8,682 bases of DNA from Planctomycetota bacterium (GCA_021798635.1 JAJZGH010000218.1:1-8682); one strand, 5' to 3'; positions 1 through 6,611 are shown, counted from the stretch's first letter. Numbers and translations: made by a program. The notes: generated from the sequence alone by a model not told the origin.

Positions 1-110
1 TCATGACTGACAGTAGAACATATCCGGCGCAAATGCGCAAGTTAAGATTGTGTTAAATCTTCGCGGGTTTTGTGTTACCATTTTCCGGACAGTATTGAGG
101 TTGTCCCCGG
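1..110. other. 3' flank of accA, no gene seen
   Basis: This stretch lies downstream of accA. Two small inverted repeats are visible: GCGCA/TGCGC at 27-31 and 34-38, and AAGATT/AATCTT at 44-49 and 56-61. Neither is followed by a T-tract in the direction of accA transcription, so no intrinsic terminator can be called. No coding region was recognised. Confidence 0.5.
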
Positions 111-1214
111 TCAGGTGCCTGTCATGGCTTCGGAGCCGTATTGACGCAGCCGCAGATAGCGCTGATCCACCAGATCGTCCGAGGAAACGGTTTTAAGTTC
201 CCTTAATGCCCGGTCAATGTAACGTTCCAGGGCTTCGGCCGCGGCGCGTGGATTGCGGTGCGCGGCACCGAGCGGTTCGCGTATGACATCATCAATAATG
301 CCGGTCTGCTTAAGTTCTTTGCTGGTAAGCTTCAAGGCCTCGGCGGCCTCGGCGGCATTGTCGGACCCCTTCCATAATATCCCGCTGCACCCTTCCGGTG
401 ATATCACGCTGTACCATGCATATTGCAGCATCGCCAGGCGGTCTCCCACGCCGATGCCCAAGGCCCCGCCCGAGCCGCCTTCGCCGATGACAATACAAAT
501 AATGGGCGTAGGCAAAACGGCCATTTCCCGCAGATTCAACGCAATGGCCTCCGCGACCCCGCGCTCTTCAGAACCCAGGCCGGGGTAGGCTCCGGGCGTA
601 TCAATAAAGGCCACGATGGGCAATTTGAATTTTGCCGCCAATTGCATTTTTAACAAGGCTTTGCGATATCCTTCCGGATGGGCGCAGCCGAAGTTGCATG
701 CGATTTTTTCCTTGGTGTTTCGGCCTTTCTGATGGCCCACCAGCATCACCTTATGACTGCTGATTCTACCGGTGCCGGTCACGATGGCTTTATCATCGCC
801 ATACCGGCGATCGCCGTGGAGTTCTTCAAATTCCTTGACAATCAGATCAATGTAATCGCGCGTCTGCGGCCGGCCCGGATGCCGGGCCACCTGCACGGTT
901 TCCCATGCGGAAAGATTGTCATAGGTTTTTTTCATCAGCGCCGTGAGGTTATCGCGCAAGCGCATAATTTCGGTGTTGTAATCCACCCCTTTTTGTTCCT
1001 GTATGACCACCAGTTCCTGAATCTGCCGCTCTAATTGCAGCATGGGCTGCTCAAAACTTAAGCCCAATGGGGCGCTACGGGGGGCGGCGACTGAGACGGC
1101 CTGGGCGGTTTGCTTTTTTTCGGCAGCGCGTGACGCCTTGGAAACCGCCGGCGTAACGCCGCCGCTTTTTTTAGTTGTGGAATGCCTGCTATTTTTTCCG
1201 CGTGCGGTTGCCAT
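111..1214 (-). CDS. accA: acetyl-CoA carboxylase carboxyltransferase subunit alpha
   Basis: AccA pairs with AccD to form the carboxyltransferase of acetyl-CoA carboxylase. The complex moves carboxyl from carboxybiotin on AccB to acetyl-CoA, giving malonyl-CoA, the first committed step of fatty acid synthesis in the cytosol. The 367 residues carry the full family signature: WETVQVARHPGRP near 104-116, ELHGDRRYGDDKAIV near 131-145, GHQKGRNTKEKI near 160-171, FIDTPGAYPGLGSEERG near 203-219, GEGGSGGALGIGVGD near 244-258 and SVISPEGCSGILWK near 269-282. The family core usually starts at the FEQP-type segment, here about residue 54, so about 50 extra Lys/Arg/Ser/Ala-rich residues precede it. The start is kept because a clean AGGAGT lies 5 bases upstream of the ATG. 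The final residues and stop fall in a short palindromic motif that recurs elsewhere in the window. The gene is divergent from the operon at 1561. The identification is firm. Confidence 0.97.
   Translation of the reverse strand: MATARGKNSRHSTTKKSGGVTPAVSKASRAAEKKQTAQAVSVAAPRSAPLGLSFEQPMLQLERQIQELVVIQEQKGVDYNTEIMRLRDNLTALMKKTYDNLSAWETVQVARHPGRPQTRDYIDLIVKEFEELHGDRRYGDDKAIVTGTGRISSHKVMLVGHQKGRNTKEKIACNFGCAHPEGYRKALLKMQLAAKFKLPIVAFIDTPGAYPGLGSEERGVAEAIALNLREMAVLPTPIICIVIGEGGSGGALGIGVGDRLAMLQYAWYSVISPEGCSGILWKGSDNAAEAAEALKLTSKELKQTGIIDDVIREPLGAAHRNPRAAAEALERYIDRALRELKTVSSDDLVDQRYLRLRQYGSEAMTGT
112..123 (+). repeat. CAGGTGCCTGTC motif, copy 1
   Basis: A 12-base motif with a self-complementary core (CAGG-TG-CCTG) that overlaps the last codons and stop of accA. 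GTCCCC lies just upstream at 103-108. An exact reverse-complement copy is at 5533-5544 and a variant at 7452-7463. A single exact 12-mer pair is not rare by chance in 8.7 kb, so significance depends on the shared position at gene 3' ends. Confidence 0.4.
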
Positions 1215-1219
1215 CGTTG

Positions 1220-1225
1220 ACTCCT
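1220..1225 (-). promoter_or_regulatory. accA Shine-Dalgarno, fixes the extended start
   Basis: Read on the minus strand, AGGAGT sits 5 bases before the ATG at 1214. It is the best ribosome binding site near this end of the gene. It supports translation from the first ATG, so the basic N-terminal extension is probably real rather than a start-site error. Confidence 0.75.
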
Positions 1226-1260
1226 GTTACCAAAGTGCGCCGCATTGCGCTGTAGGGTGG

Positions 1261-1290
1261 ATTTTATCACCCCGGGCGGAAGTTCACCAA
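1261..1290 (-). promoter_or_regulatory. possible accA promoter
   Basis: On the minus strand, TTGGTG (1290-1285) and TAAAAT (1266-1261) are separated by 18 bases. The -10 matches consensus at five of six positions but the -35 at only three. The position, about 47 bases upstream of the accA start, is suitable. This is a weak pattern match. Confidence 0.28.
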
Positions 1291-1560
1291 TTACCAGCCT
1301 ATGGGAGGCATTTTTCCTTGAGGCATGATAGAACTCAAATCCCGGGATAGTCCAATCGGGCTTGCTGATTTTGAGGCATTGTCGATAATTCAACCTCCGG
1401 AAGCGGCGAAGGTTGTGGGTGTGGGTCGATTCCGGGAACTGGGCTGCATCGTTTAAGCAAAAGCGGCCGGCCTGGTGTTCATCTGCATGTTTGCCGCTTC
1501 ACGGCACATGCGGCAGAGACTTTGGACGCGGCGCGTGCGGTAAATTAAGGCGACAGAGTT

Positions 1561-2118
1561 ATGGCTTTACCCAATAAACCTAAACCTCTGCCGGTGCTGC
1601 GGTTTGCGGGCATCATTGCGGGGAACCAGGCGATGCTGGCAACAGCGCGGCAACATCTTTCCCAACAGTATGGCCCCATTGATGATCAATCAGAAATCAT
1701 CGCCTTCAATTTTACCGCTTACTATGAAGATCAGATGGGAACGGGCCTGTTGCGGCAATGGGTGCGGTTTGCCACGCTCTGTGAGCCGCAGTTACTGGCC
1801 AAGTGCAAACTGGAAACCAATTTGGCCGAAGTGCTGCTGGCGGGGCAATTTCCCGGTGCGGCCCCGCGACCGATTAATATTGATCCCGGCTATGTTTCAC
1901 GCACCAAAGTGATTTTGGCCACCACCAAAGATCACAGCCACCGCGTTTACCTGGGAGAAGGGATTTTTGCGGAAGTCACCCTGCATTGGACCGCGACGGG
2001 CTGGGCACCGTGGCCGTGGACCTACGCGGATTATCGCACGCCCACGGCGCAGGAATTCTTTCTGCGGTGTCGGGAGGCGTATGTAAAACACCTGCCGGCG
2101 GCGGCGGGCGCGCTGTAA
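1561..2118 (+). CDS. DUF4416 family protein
   Basis: The biochemical role of this family is unknown. The 185 residues match the DUF4416 pattern over nearly the whole length: an N-terminal segment (LRFAGIIAGNQ near 13-23), GPIDDQSEIIAFNFTAYYEDQMG near 38-60 (shown by key residues D41, S44, F49, T52, Y54-Y55, M59-G60), KLETNLAE near 83-90, NIDPGYVSRTKVILATTKDH near 106-125, HRVYLGEGIFAEVTL near 127-141 and WTYADYR near 153-159. The length is usual for the family. It has no signal peptide or membrane segment, so it is probably cytosolic. It is the first gene of a tight operon: the transferase starts 42 bases after its stop. That suggests co-expression with polysaccharide assembly, but the family is widespread, so a direct role there is only a guess. 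The ribosome binding site is weak (AAGG, 10 bases upstream). Confidence 0.9.
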   Translation: MALPNKPKPLPVLRFAGIIAGNQAMLATARQHLSQQYGPIDDQSEIIAFNFTAYYEDQMGTGLLRQWVRFATLCEPQLLAKCKLETNLAEVLLAGQFPGAAPRPINIDPGYVSRTKVILATTKDHSHRVYLGEGIFAEVTLHWTATGWAPWPWTYADYRTPTAQEFFLRCREAYVKHLPAAAGAL

Positions 2119-2160
2119 ATTTGCCGGGCGGTAGATGGACTAATTCTTTGAGGTTCATGG

Positions 2161-3279
2161 ATGCTGGAAATCGCACTGGGACTATTTTTCAGCAGCTTGG
2201 TGCTGTGCGTGCTGGGCACTGCGATTGTGCGGCGCTATGCGGCGCGCATCGGTTTAATTGACCAACCGGGATTGCGCAAGGTGCATAACACGCCCATCGC
2301 CCGCAGTGGAGGAATTGCCATATTCTGGGCCATTGGGATTCCATTAATTTGCGGCATTGCCGTCGCCGGTTTGTTTGCCCATAAGCCGCTGGAAAATTAT
2401 TTGCCGCCCTCGGTGCGCGTATATTTGCCGGGCTTGGCGGCTCATCGGTTACTGGCGTTGTGGCTGCTGGTGTGCACGCTGGGAATTCATATTGTGGGGT
2501 TGGTGGACGATCGTCATGCCATGCGGGCTATTCCGAAACTGCTGTGGCAGTTGCTTATTGCGGCAGCTTTGGTTGGCGGCGGAGAGTGCATTCAGACCGG
2601 CGGGTTCCGGGTGCTGACATTTATGGATCATCTTTTCCCCGGCGGAGAATTGCTTTCGGCGGTCGCCAGCGTGCTGTGGATTGTCGTACTTACCAATGCG
2701 TTTAATTTTATGGACAACATGGATGGCTTGTCCGCGGGCGTGGCGGCAATATGTGGTTCGCTTTTTTTTATCGGTGCCGTGCAAACACACCAGTGGTTTA
2801 TCTGCGGTTTGCTGCTGCTTTATGTCGGCGCGGCGACGGGATTTCTGTTCCATAATTTTCCGCCGGCAAAAATATTTATGGGTGACGGCGGCAGCATGGT
2901 GCTGGGATTTTTTCTGGCGGCGTTGACCATTCGCACCACATTTTACGCCGGCCACGGGCGCTGGTATGCGGTGCTGATGCCGCTGGTGGTGGCCGCGGTT
3001 CCGCTGTACGATTTTGTGGTGGTATGCCTGTTGCGGCTACATCGGGGCCGCAGCCCGTTTTTGGGCGACACCAATCATTTTTCACATCGGCTTACGCGGC
3101 ATGGCTTTACCAAGCGCGGAGCGGTGCTGGTGATTTATGCCGTCACATTGGCCAGCGGGCTATCGGCCCCGCTGCTGGCGCAGGCCAACGGATTTGAGGC
3201 GGTAATTATCGCGGTGCAATGTTTAAGCGTGTTAACCATCGTGGGAATTCTGGAACGCCTGGGAGAGCATGTGCAATGA
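2161..3279 (+). CDS. polyprenyl-phosphate sugar-1-phosphate transferase (WecA/MraY superfamily, glycosyltransferase family 4)
   Basis: Integral membrane enzymes of this superfamily transfer a sugar-1-phosphate, typically GlcNAc-1-P or a relative, from a UDP-sugar to undecaprenyl phosphate on the cytosolic face. This starts a lipid-linked glycan. The 372 residues show the expected order: first helix at about 3-22, DQPGLRKVHNTPIARSGG at 34-51, GLVDDRH at 113-119 with the Asp pair D116-D117 (Mg binding in the family), NAFNFMDNMDGLSAG at 179-193, FLFHNFPPAKIFMGDGGS at 228-245 with catalytic-type D242, and GDTNHFSHRL at 302-311. The last stands where WecA/TagO proteins usually have a HxHHR-like motif. 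About ten membrane segments are visible. GAGG at 2150-2153 lies 7 bases before the ATG. The stop overlaps the next start in ATGA, so the two are translationally coupled. The sugar substrate cannot be told from sequence; WecA, TagO and WbpL types are all possible. Confidence 0.94.
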   Translation: MLEIALGLFFSSLVLCVLGTAIVRRYAARIGLIDQPGLRKVHNTPIARSGGIAIFWAIGIPLICGIAVAGLFAHKPLENYLPPSVRVYLPGLAAHRLLALWLLVCTLGIHIVGLVDDRHAMRAIPKLLWQLLIAAALVGGGECIQTGGFRVLTFMDHLFPGGELLSAVASVLWIVVLTNAFNFMDNMDGLSAGVAAICGSLFFIGAVQTHQWFICGLLLLYVGAATGFLFHNFPPAKIFMGDGGSMVLGFFLAALTIRTTFYAGHGRWYAVLMPLVVAAVPLYDFVVVCLLRLHRGRSPFLGDTNHFSHRLTRHGFTKRGAVLVIYAVTLASGLSAPLLAQANGFEAVIIAVQCLSVLTIVGILERLGEHVQ

Positions 3280-5486
3280 ATCAGGCGCAACGCAACACTG
3301 TGGCCTGGATGGCGCTGGCGGCGCTGCTGGTGATCATGTGCCTTCGCCTGACCATACCCGAGCCGATCGGCGATGGGGTATGGAGTGGAAGCGTGGCATT
3401 TTTGCACACCGGTTCTTCTACCGTGGGCAACCTGACCGGGCCGGCGGAGGTCATGGGATTGGGCATTTTATCGCTGCTGATCTGCGGTGCGGTACTGCTG
3501 GCAGGCGAATCTATTTCCCTTGGCAAGTGGATGCAGTTGGGCGTGATCGCCTTGGTGCTGGCGGCGGCGATTGCGGCGATATTCACGGCGGCCAATCGTT
3601 TTGCCGCGCTGGTCGGGGTCTTTGATCTGGGCATGGCGCTGTTGGGGGGATGGACGGCGGGAATTTTATGCCATACCCCGCAGCGACAACGACTGGTCAT
3701 TGCCGTCCTGGTGGGGTTGCTTTGCGCTGTAACGGTTAAAGGCCTATATCAGCGGTATGTGGAAATTCCGCAGACGATTCATTATTTTCAAAAACATCAG
3801 CAACAATGGCTCCGCCAATCCGGGGTGCAAAACAACAGTGCCCAGGTGAAATTATTTATCAGCCGATTGAAAAGTCGGGAAGTCAGTGGATTTGGAATTT
3901 TAAGTGATGGCTTCGCGGAAACATTATGCCCTCTTTTGCTGGTAGGGTTGGCGCTGGCCATCGCGGGCTTGTTATCCAAGCCTGCTTCAACAACGGTGCC
4001 GGTAACGCCGAGTAAAAAAATATCCGGTAAAGCGCCTATTGCGGGAAAGCCGCCCAGAGCGGGGGATGTGAATTTGCCGGATCATCTGGTGCTGGGTGTG
4101 GTGCTGCTCTTGGTTTCTTTGGCGGGCGTTGCCGTACTGGTATTTACCGGCAGCAAAGGCGGGGGCGCGAGTTTTGTCATTTGCGTCGCGGTTCTGGCTG
4201 GGGCCTGCTGGAAGCGAAAGTGGCTCGCCGGGCACAAGCCAGTGGCCGTTGCCGTGGTGCTGGTGTTGGCGGTTGCCGGAGCATTGGGGCTTTTTACTTA
4301 TGGGATGATACATCATGGCTTGCCCACCAAGGACCTGTTGTATCGCTGGGATTATTGGACGGGAGCGGTGCGAATGATTCAGCGTCATCCGCTGACGGGT
4401 GTCGGGTTGAACAATTTTGGATACCACTATACGCAATTCAAACCTCCCAGTGCGCCGGAAGATGTTAAAGATCCGCACAATATGTTTATCCGCATTGCGG
4501 CGGAGGCGGGCATTCCCGCCGCGATTGGTTTTGCCGTACTGGTATTGTGGGGGTTTTTAAGCACGCTGGGGGAGAAAGATGAACTTCCCAATGAAGAAAA
4601 TCAGCGCGGGCTGCCTGCAGGGGGGTTGATTCTTTTGGCGTTGGTGTGGTGGGCGGGGAGATTGGCAGTCGATCATCCGGGATTTGGTGCCAAGGGTGTG
4701 GCGACTTATCAGTTGGCGCTTTCAGCGCTATACGCGGGAGCGGCACTGGGTGGAATGCTGCTGGCCCATCGGCTCTTGCGGGTGATCCATCCGCGGTATC
4801 AGATGATCGTAGCTAACGCGGCGGTGCTGGGAGCGGCGGGAATGGTGCTTTATGATCAGATTAACATGGCCTTGGCCACCGGGCCGACGGCGATGCTTTT
4901 CTGGATTATTCTTGGGGCATTTGCGGCTCAGGGTGCCGGCCCGCGGCCAGTGGAACAGAACTCCTCTGCTAAGGAGCACAACACATACGGTGCCATCGCC
5001 GGCATGATTCTTGGCGGGGCATTATGTATTTTCGCCGTTATTCTGACAGTAGCGGTGTGGGTGCCGACCGTGCGCGGAACGTATCCATGGGATTCATCCG
5101 TATATCGCCATGCGTATAAGCGGGCGCTGGCACAGCATAATTGGCCGCAGGCGCTTAAGGCGGCGGATGCGGTATTAGCGCGTGATACCCGCTCGCAGGG
5201 TTGGTTGCAGCGGAAAATCAGCGTGGAGATGCAAATGGGGATAGATCCACGCGAGGCCGTGCTGAAGTTGCTATCGATAAACCGTACCGACGCTCCGGTG
5301 CGCTTGCCTTATGCCCTGACCAGCCGAGCGGGGCTGACCGTAGCGCAGCGGATTGCGCAATTAAAACTTGCGTTGCAACTCAACAGCGCGTTGCCAAAAA
5401 CTGAAATCCAGCGGCTGTCACCTCGGGAGGTGGCGGAGATTAACGCCCAAATCAAAAAATTAAAGGCCGTGGAATCCGACCGGTAG
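3276..5486 (+). CDS. O-antigen polymerase/ligase-like membrane protein (Wzy_C / WaaL superfamily)
   Basis: Proteins of this superfamily polymerise lipid-linked glycan repeats or ligate them to an acceptor at the outer face of the cytoplasmic membrane. The start chosen is the ATG at 3276, in the ATGA overlap with the transferase, preceded by GGGAGAG. A start further upstream would add 19 residues lying inside the previous gene. This gives 736 residues. Many hydrophobic segments cover roughly 10-640. The family core is visible: GSKGGGASF from residue 292, then HPLTGVGLNNFG from 371 in the large external loop, DPHN at 399-402 and a following EAGIP. A soluble insert rich in Lys, Pro and Thr lies near 240-275 between membrane segments. 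The last 125 or so residues are soluble, begin with a helical repeat-like stretch (YRHAYKRALAQHNWPQALKA) and may form a TPR-like tail. Polymerase versus ligase cannot be decided from sequence. Confidence 0.88.
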   Translation: MNQAQRNTVAWMALAALLVIMCLRLTIPEPIGDGVWSGSVAFLHTGSSTVGNLTGPAEVMGLGILSLLICGAVLLAGESISLGKWMQLGVIALVLAAAIAAIFTAANRFAALVGVFDLGMALLGGWTAGILCHTPQRQRLVIAVLVGLLCAVTVKGLYQRYVEIPQTIHYFQKHQQQWLRQSGVQNNSAQVKLFISRLKSREVSGFGILSDGFAETLCPLLLVGLALAIAGLLSKPASTTVPVTPSKKISGKAPIAGKPPRAGDVNLPDHLVLGVVLLLVSLAGVAVLVFTGSKGGGASFVICVAVLAGACWKRKWLAGHKPVAVAVVLVLAVAGALGLFTYGMIHHGLPTKDLLYRWDYWTGAVRMIQRHPLTGVGLNNFGYHYTQFKPPSAPEDVKDPHNMFIRIAAEAGIPAAIGFAVLVLWGFLSTLGEKDELPNEENQRGLPAGGLILLALVWWAGRLAVDHPGFGAKGVATYQLALSALYAGAALGGMLLAHRLLRVIHPRYQMIVANAAVLGAAGMVLYDQINMALATGPTAMLFWIILGAFAAQGAGPRPVEQNSSAKEHNTYGAIAGMILGGALCIFAVILTVAVWVPTVRGTYPWDSSVYRHAYKRALAQHNWPQALKAADAVLARDTRSQGWLQRKISVEMQMGIDPREAVLKLLSINRTDAPVRLPYALTSRAGLTVAQRIAQLKLALQLNSALPKTEIQRLSPREVAEINAQIKKLKAVESDR

Positions 5487-5492
5487 CAATTG

Positions 5493-5520
5493 CGCCGCCC
5501 GTCACACGTGGAGAGCGGCG
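5493..5520 (+). terminator. hairpin after the polysaccharide operon, possible terminator
   Basis: CGCCGC (5493-5498) pairs with GCGGCG (5515-5520) just after the stop at 5486, with the palindrome CACGTG (5505-5510) in the loop. No T-tract follows on either strand, so it is a poor intrinsic terminator. It may only be a 3' end stabilising structure. Confidence 0.25.
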
Positions 5521-5532
5521 GGAGTCACCTCG

Positions 5533-5544
5533 GACAGGCACCTG
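5533..5544 (-). repeat. CAGGTGCCTGTC motif, copy 2
   Basis: Exact reverse-complement copy of the motif at 112-123. It lies in the convergent gap between the polymerase/ligase gene and the carbonic anhydrase-like gene. The 10 bases CTCGGACAGG at 5529-5538 are also shared exactly with 7450-7459. Confidence 0.4.
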
Positions 5545-5608
5545 GCAGATAAGGAATGCCGCCCTTAATAGTGTTGGAAATCAGGAACCCGTTCGAAGTA
5601 AAGGCGTT

Positions 5609-6139
5609 CTACCCCATGCGGTACATGCGTTCGGGATTTTCGGCGTGCTGGGCGGCCAGTTCCACATAGTGCTGATTGTTGTTGCGCATGTCGGTTAATT
5701 CGGCTTCTCTTACCGGCCGGACTATTTTTGCCGGCACGCCCATGACGGTTTGCCCGTCGGGAATCACCATGCCCGGTGACACCACCGCCCCAGCCGCCAC
5801 AATGCAGTTTTTCCCCACCACCGCCCCACCAAGAATGACCGCCTTCATGCCAATAAGCGTTCCCTCCCCTACGGACGCGCAATGCACGACGGCACCGTGG
5901 CCAATGGTTACGTGGTCGCCAATGGTCAGCGGTTGGTTATAGTCACAATGCAGCACGGAATTTTCCTGGACATTGACGGCATGGCCAAGGCGAATGGGTG
6001 CCACATCCCCGCGGATGGTGACGCCAAACCAGACGCTGCAGTCCGCGCCGAGCGTCACATCGCCGCAAATGACAGCATTGCTGGCCTGCCAATGTTGATC
6101 AACACGTTGCATTCGGGCATTGCTGATATAGTTGCTCAT
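5609..6139 (-). CDS. gamma-carbonic anhydrase family protein (left-handed beta-helix hexapeptide repeats)
   Basis: The 176 residues form the short gamma-carbonic anhydrase type (YrdA/PaaY/CaiE-like). Hexapeptide repeats run from about 20 to 135: ASNAVICGDVTLG, SVWFGVTIRGDVAPIRLG, QENSVLHCD, TIGDHVTIGHGAVVHCASVG and TVMGVPAKIVRP. The three metal-ligand histidines expected in the family are present: H64 in VLHCD, H81 in GHG and H86 in VHC. Members form trimers with the metal between subunits. Some hydrate CO2, many have no proven activity. The C-terminal tail (about 140-176) is helical, with VREAELTDM as often seen in the family. The gene converges on the polysaccharide operon. There is no ribosome binding site before the ATG, but a -10-like element ends exactly 6 bases upstream, so the message may be leaderless. 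The family call is firm, the true substrate unknown. Confidence 0.93.
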   Translation of the reverse strand: MSNYISNARMQRVDQHWQASNAVICGDVTLGADCSVWFGVTIRGDVAPIRLGHAVNVQENSVLHCDYNQPLTIGDHVTIGHGAVVHCASVGEGTLIGMKAVILGGAVVGKNCIVAAGAVVSPGMVIPDGQTVMGVPAKIVRPVREAELTDMRNNNQHYVELAAQHAENPERMYRMG

Positions 6140-6292
6140 GGGACTATTATGCCTTAAGAGAGCGTCTTATAAAAGTCCGCTTTTTATAATATATCCGCAA
6201 AAGCGATCAATTAGCGATGCCGGCCTGTGAAAACGCCCAAAACTGGCGAAATAAAAAATCGCAAAAAAAATCTTCCGTTTCGACTTTTTAAT
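6140..6292. other. AT-rich intergenic stretch between divergent promoters
   Basis: No gene is supported. A minus-strand open frame spans 6167-6616, but it needs a TTG start without a ribosome binding site and resembles no family. A TATAAT at 6185-6190 and long A runs at 6263-6270 mark an AT-rich promoter-like zone. A small CGCC/GGCG inverted repeat (about 6235-6249) is followed by T residues on the minus strand and could be a very weak terminator. Confidence 0.4.
6146..6173 (-). promoter_or_regulatory. candidate leaderless promoter of the carbonic anhydrase-like gene
   Basis: On the minus strand, CATAAT (6151-6146) matches the -10 consensus at five of six positions. It is followed by 6 bases (AGTCCC) and then the ATG, so transcription would begin at or near the A of the start codon. 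A weak -35-like TTTATA (6173-6168) lies 16 bases further upstream. The absence of a Shine-Dalgarno sequence fits a leaderless message. Confidence 0.45.
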
Positions 6293-6301
6293 TGCTATAC
6301 T
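6293..6301 (+). promoter_or_regulatory. extended -10 promoter upstream of the structured leader
   Basis: TGCTATACT combines the TGn extension with a -10 hexamer matching consensus at five of six positions. No good -35 is visible 16-18 bases upstream, as is usual for extended -10 promoters. Transcription would start near 6307-6309, about 346 bases before the DUF2617-like gene. Confidence 0.55.
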
Positions 6302-6303
6302 CA

Positions 6304-6460
6304 GGGAAACCAAGTGTGGTTGCCTGTCGTATGTGATCCTATGTTGATCGTCGGCAGCGGGCTGTGGGACTGATTCCACAGCCACCAAGGCTGGCAAAAC
6401 GGTAGTGACCGACGTCCCATCAGGGATCCGCAACACCGGTGGTATTGGAGGGCGTTTTTT
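6304..6460 (+). ncRNA. candidate structured leader or small RNA upstream of the DUF2617-like gene
   Basis: A run of hairpins follows the promoter. First: AACCA/TGGTT at 6308-6312 and 6317-6321 with tetraloop AGTG, extendable past an A-G mismatch to GGG/CCT. Second: a 10-pair stem at 6360-6369 and 6374-6383 (one G-U pair) with tetraloop CTGA. Third: CGGT/ACCG at 6400-6403 and 6408-6411, again with loop AGTG. Fourth: GTCCC/GGGAT at 6414-6418 and 6423-6427 with loop ATCA. A run of six T ends the block at 6455-6460. I compared it by eye with remembered riboswitch consensus patterns (cobalamin, c-di-GMP, FMN, glycine, SAM, TPP) and with 6S, tmRNA, SRP and RNase P RNAs, and saw no match. It may be a 5' leader of the downstream gene or a separate small RNA of about 150 bases. 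Confidence 0.45.
6412..6460 (+). terminator. possible attenuator with mutually exclusive pairing
   Basis: ACG and CCC (6412-6414, 6416-6418; T6415 bulged) can pair with GGGCGT (6450-6455), enclosing an imperfect inner stem (CAA/TTG at 6431-6433 and 6445-6447; ACC/GGT at 6435-6437 and 6441-6443). Six T (6455-6460) follow directly. The same CCC can instead pair with GGGA at 6423-6426. The two folds exclude each other, which is the form of a terminator/anti-terminator switch. Hand folding only. Confidence 0.3.
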
Positions 6461-6477
6461 GGGAGCTTGAAATGCGA

Positions 6478-6507
6478 ATTTCACAAATGAAAATAGGATT
6501 GTGAAAT
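6478..6507 (+). promoter_or_regulatory. 9-pair hairpin in the leader, GGA in loop
   Basis: ATTTCACAA (6478-6486) and TTGTGAAAT (6499-6507) are perfect complements. The 12-base loop ends in AGGA. It could be an RNA hairpin in the leader or, as a palindromic DNA site, an operator; the sequence does not say which. Confidence 0.45.
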
Positions 6508-6572
6508 AAAGATACAAAGTAGGATTCGCAGTGTGTGTAATGTGTAAGGCTGGGCTGATGCCAAAACAAGGG

Positions 6573-6603
6573 CCATTGACCTGACTTGGATTAAAAGCAA
6601 TGG
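6573..6603 (+). promoter_or_regulatory. 6-pair hairpin in the leader, GGA in loop
   Basis: CCATTG (6573-6578) pairs with CAATGG (6598-6603). The 19-base loop contains TTGGATT. This is the weakest of the three GGA-loop hairpins because the stem is short and the loop large. Confidence 0.3.
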
Positions 6604-6611
6604 AATAAGAC

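Larger units (their letters stand above)
1215..1560. other. divergent intergenic region between accA and the DUF4416 operon
   Basis: No gene is supported in these 346 bases; the open frames crossing it have no family resemblance and no good ribosome binding site. It should hold the promoters for both divergent units. Visible structure: TTGAGGCAT occurs twice, at 1318-1326 and 1371-1379, and an inverted repeat TGCCGC/GCGGCA lies at 1492-1497 and 1510-1515. Directly before the DUF4416 start there is only a weak AAGG at 1547-1550, and no convincing plus-strand promoter was found. Confidence 0.5.

Noticed and set aside
1058..1393. Minus-strand open frame overlapping the accA start
   Set aside because: It overlaps the accA N-terminus in another frame, while accA has the strong AGGAGT site. 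No family resemblance.
2449..2955. Minus-strand open frame of 168 codons inside the transferase gene
   Set aside because: Shadow of a gene with complete family motifs; the His/Gln/Lys-rich translation is typical of antisense frames.
5581..5610. GTTCGAA resembling a tRNA T-loop
   Set aside because: The flanking bases do not form a T-stem and no anticodon arm or acceptor stem is present.
6304..6460. Match to known riboswitches or housekeeping RNAs
   Set aside because: By eye none of the conserved boxes of cobalamin, FMN, TPP, SAM, glycine or c-di-GMP riboswitches, or of 6S, tmRNA, SRP or RNase P RNA, is present. An Rfam search would settle it.
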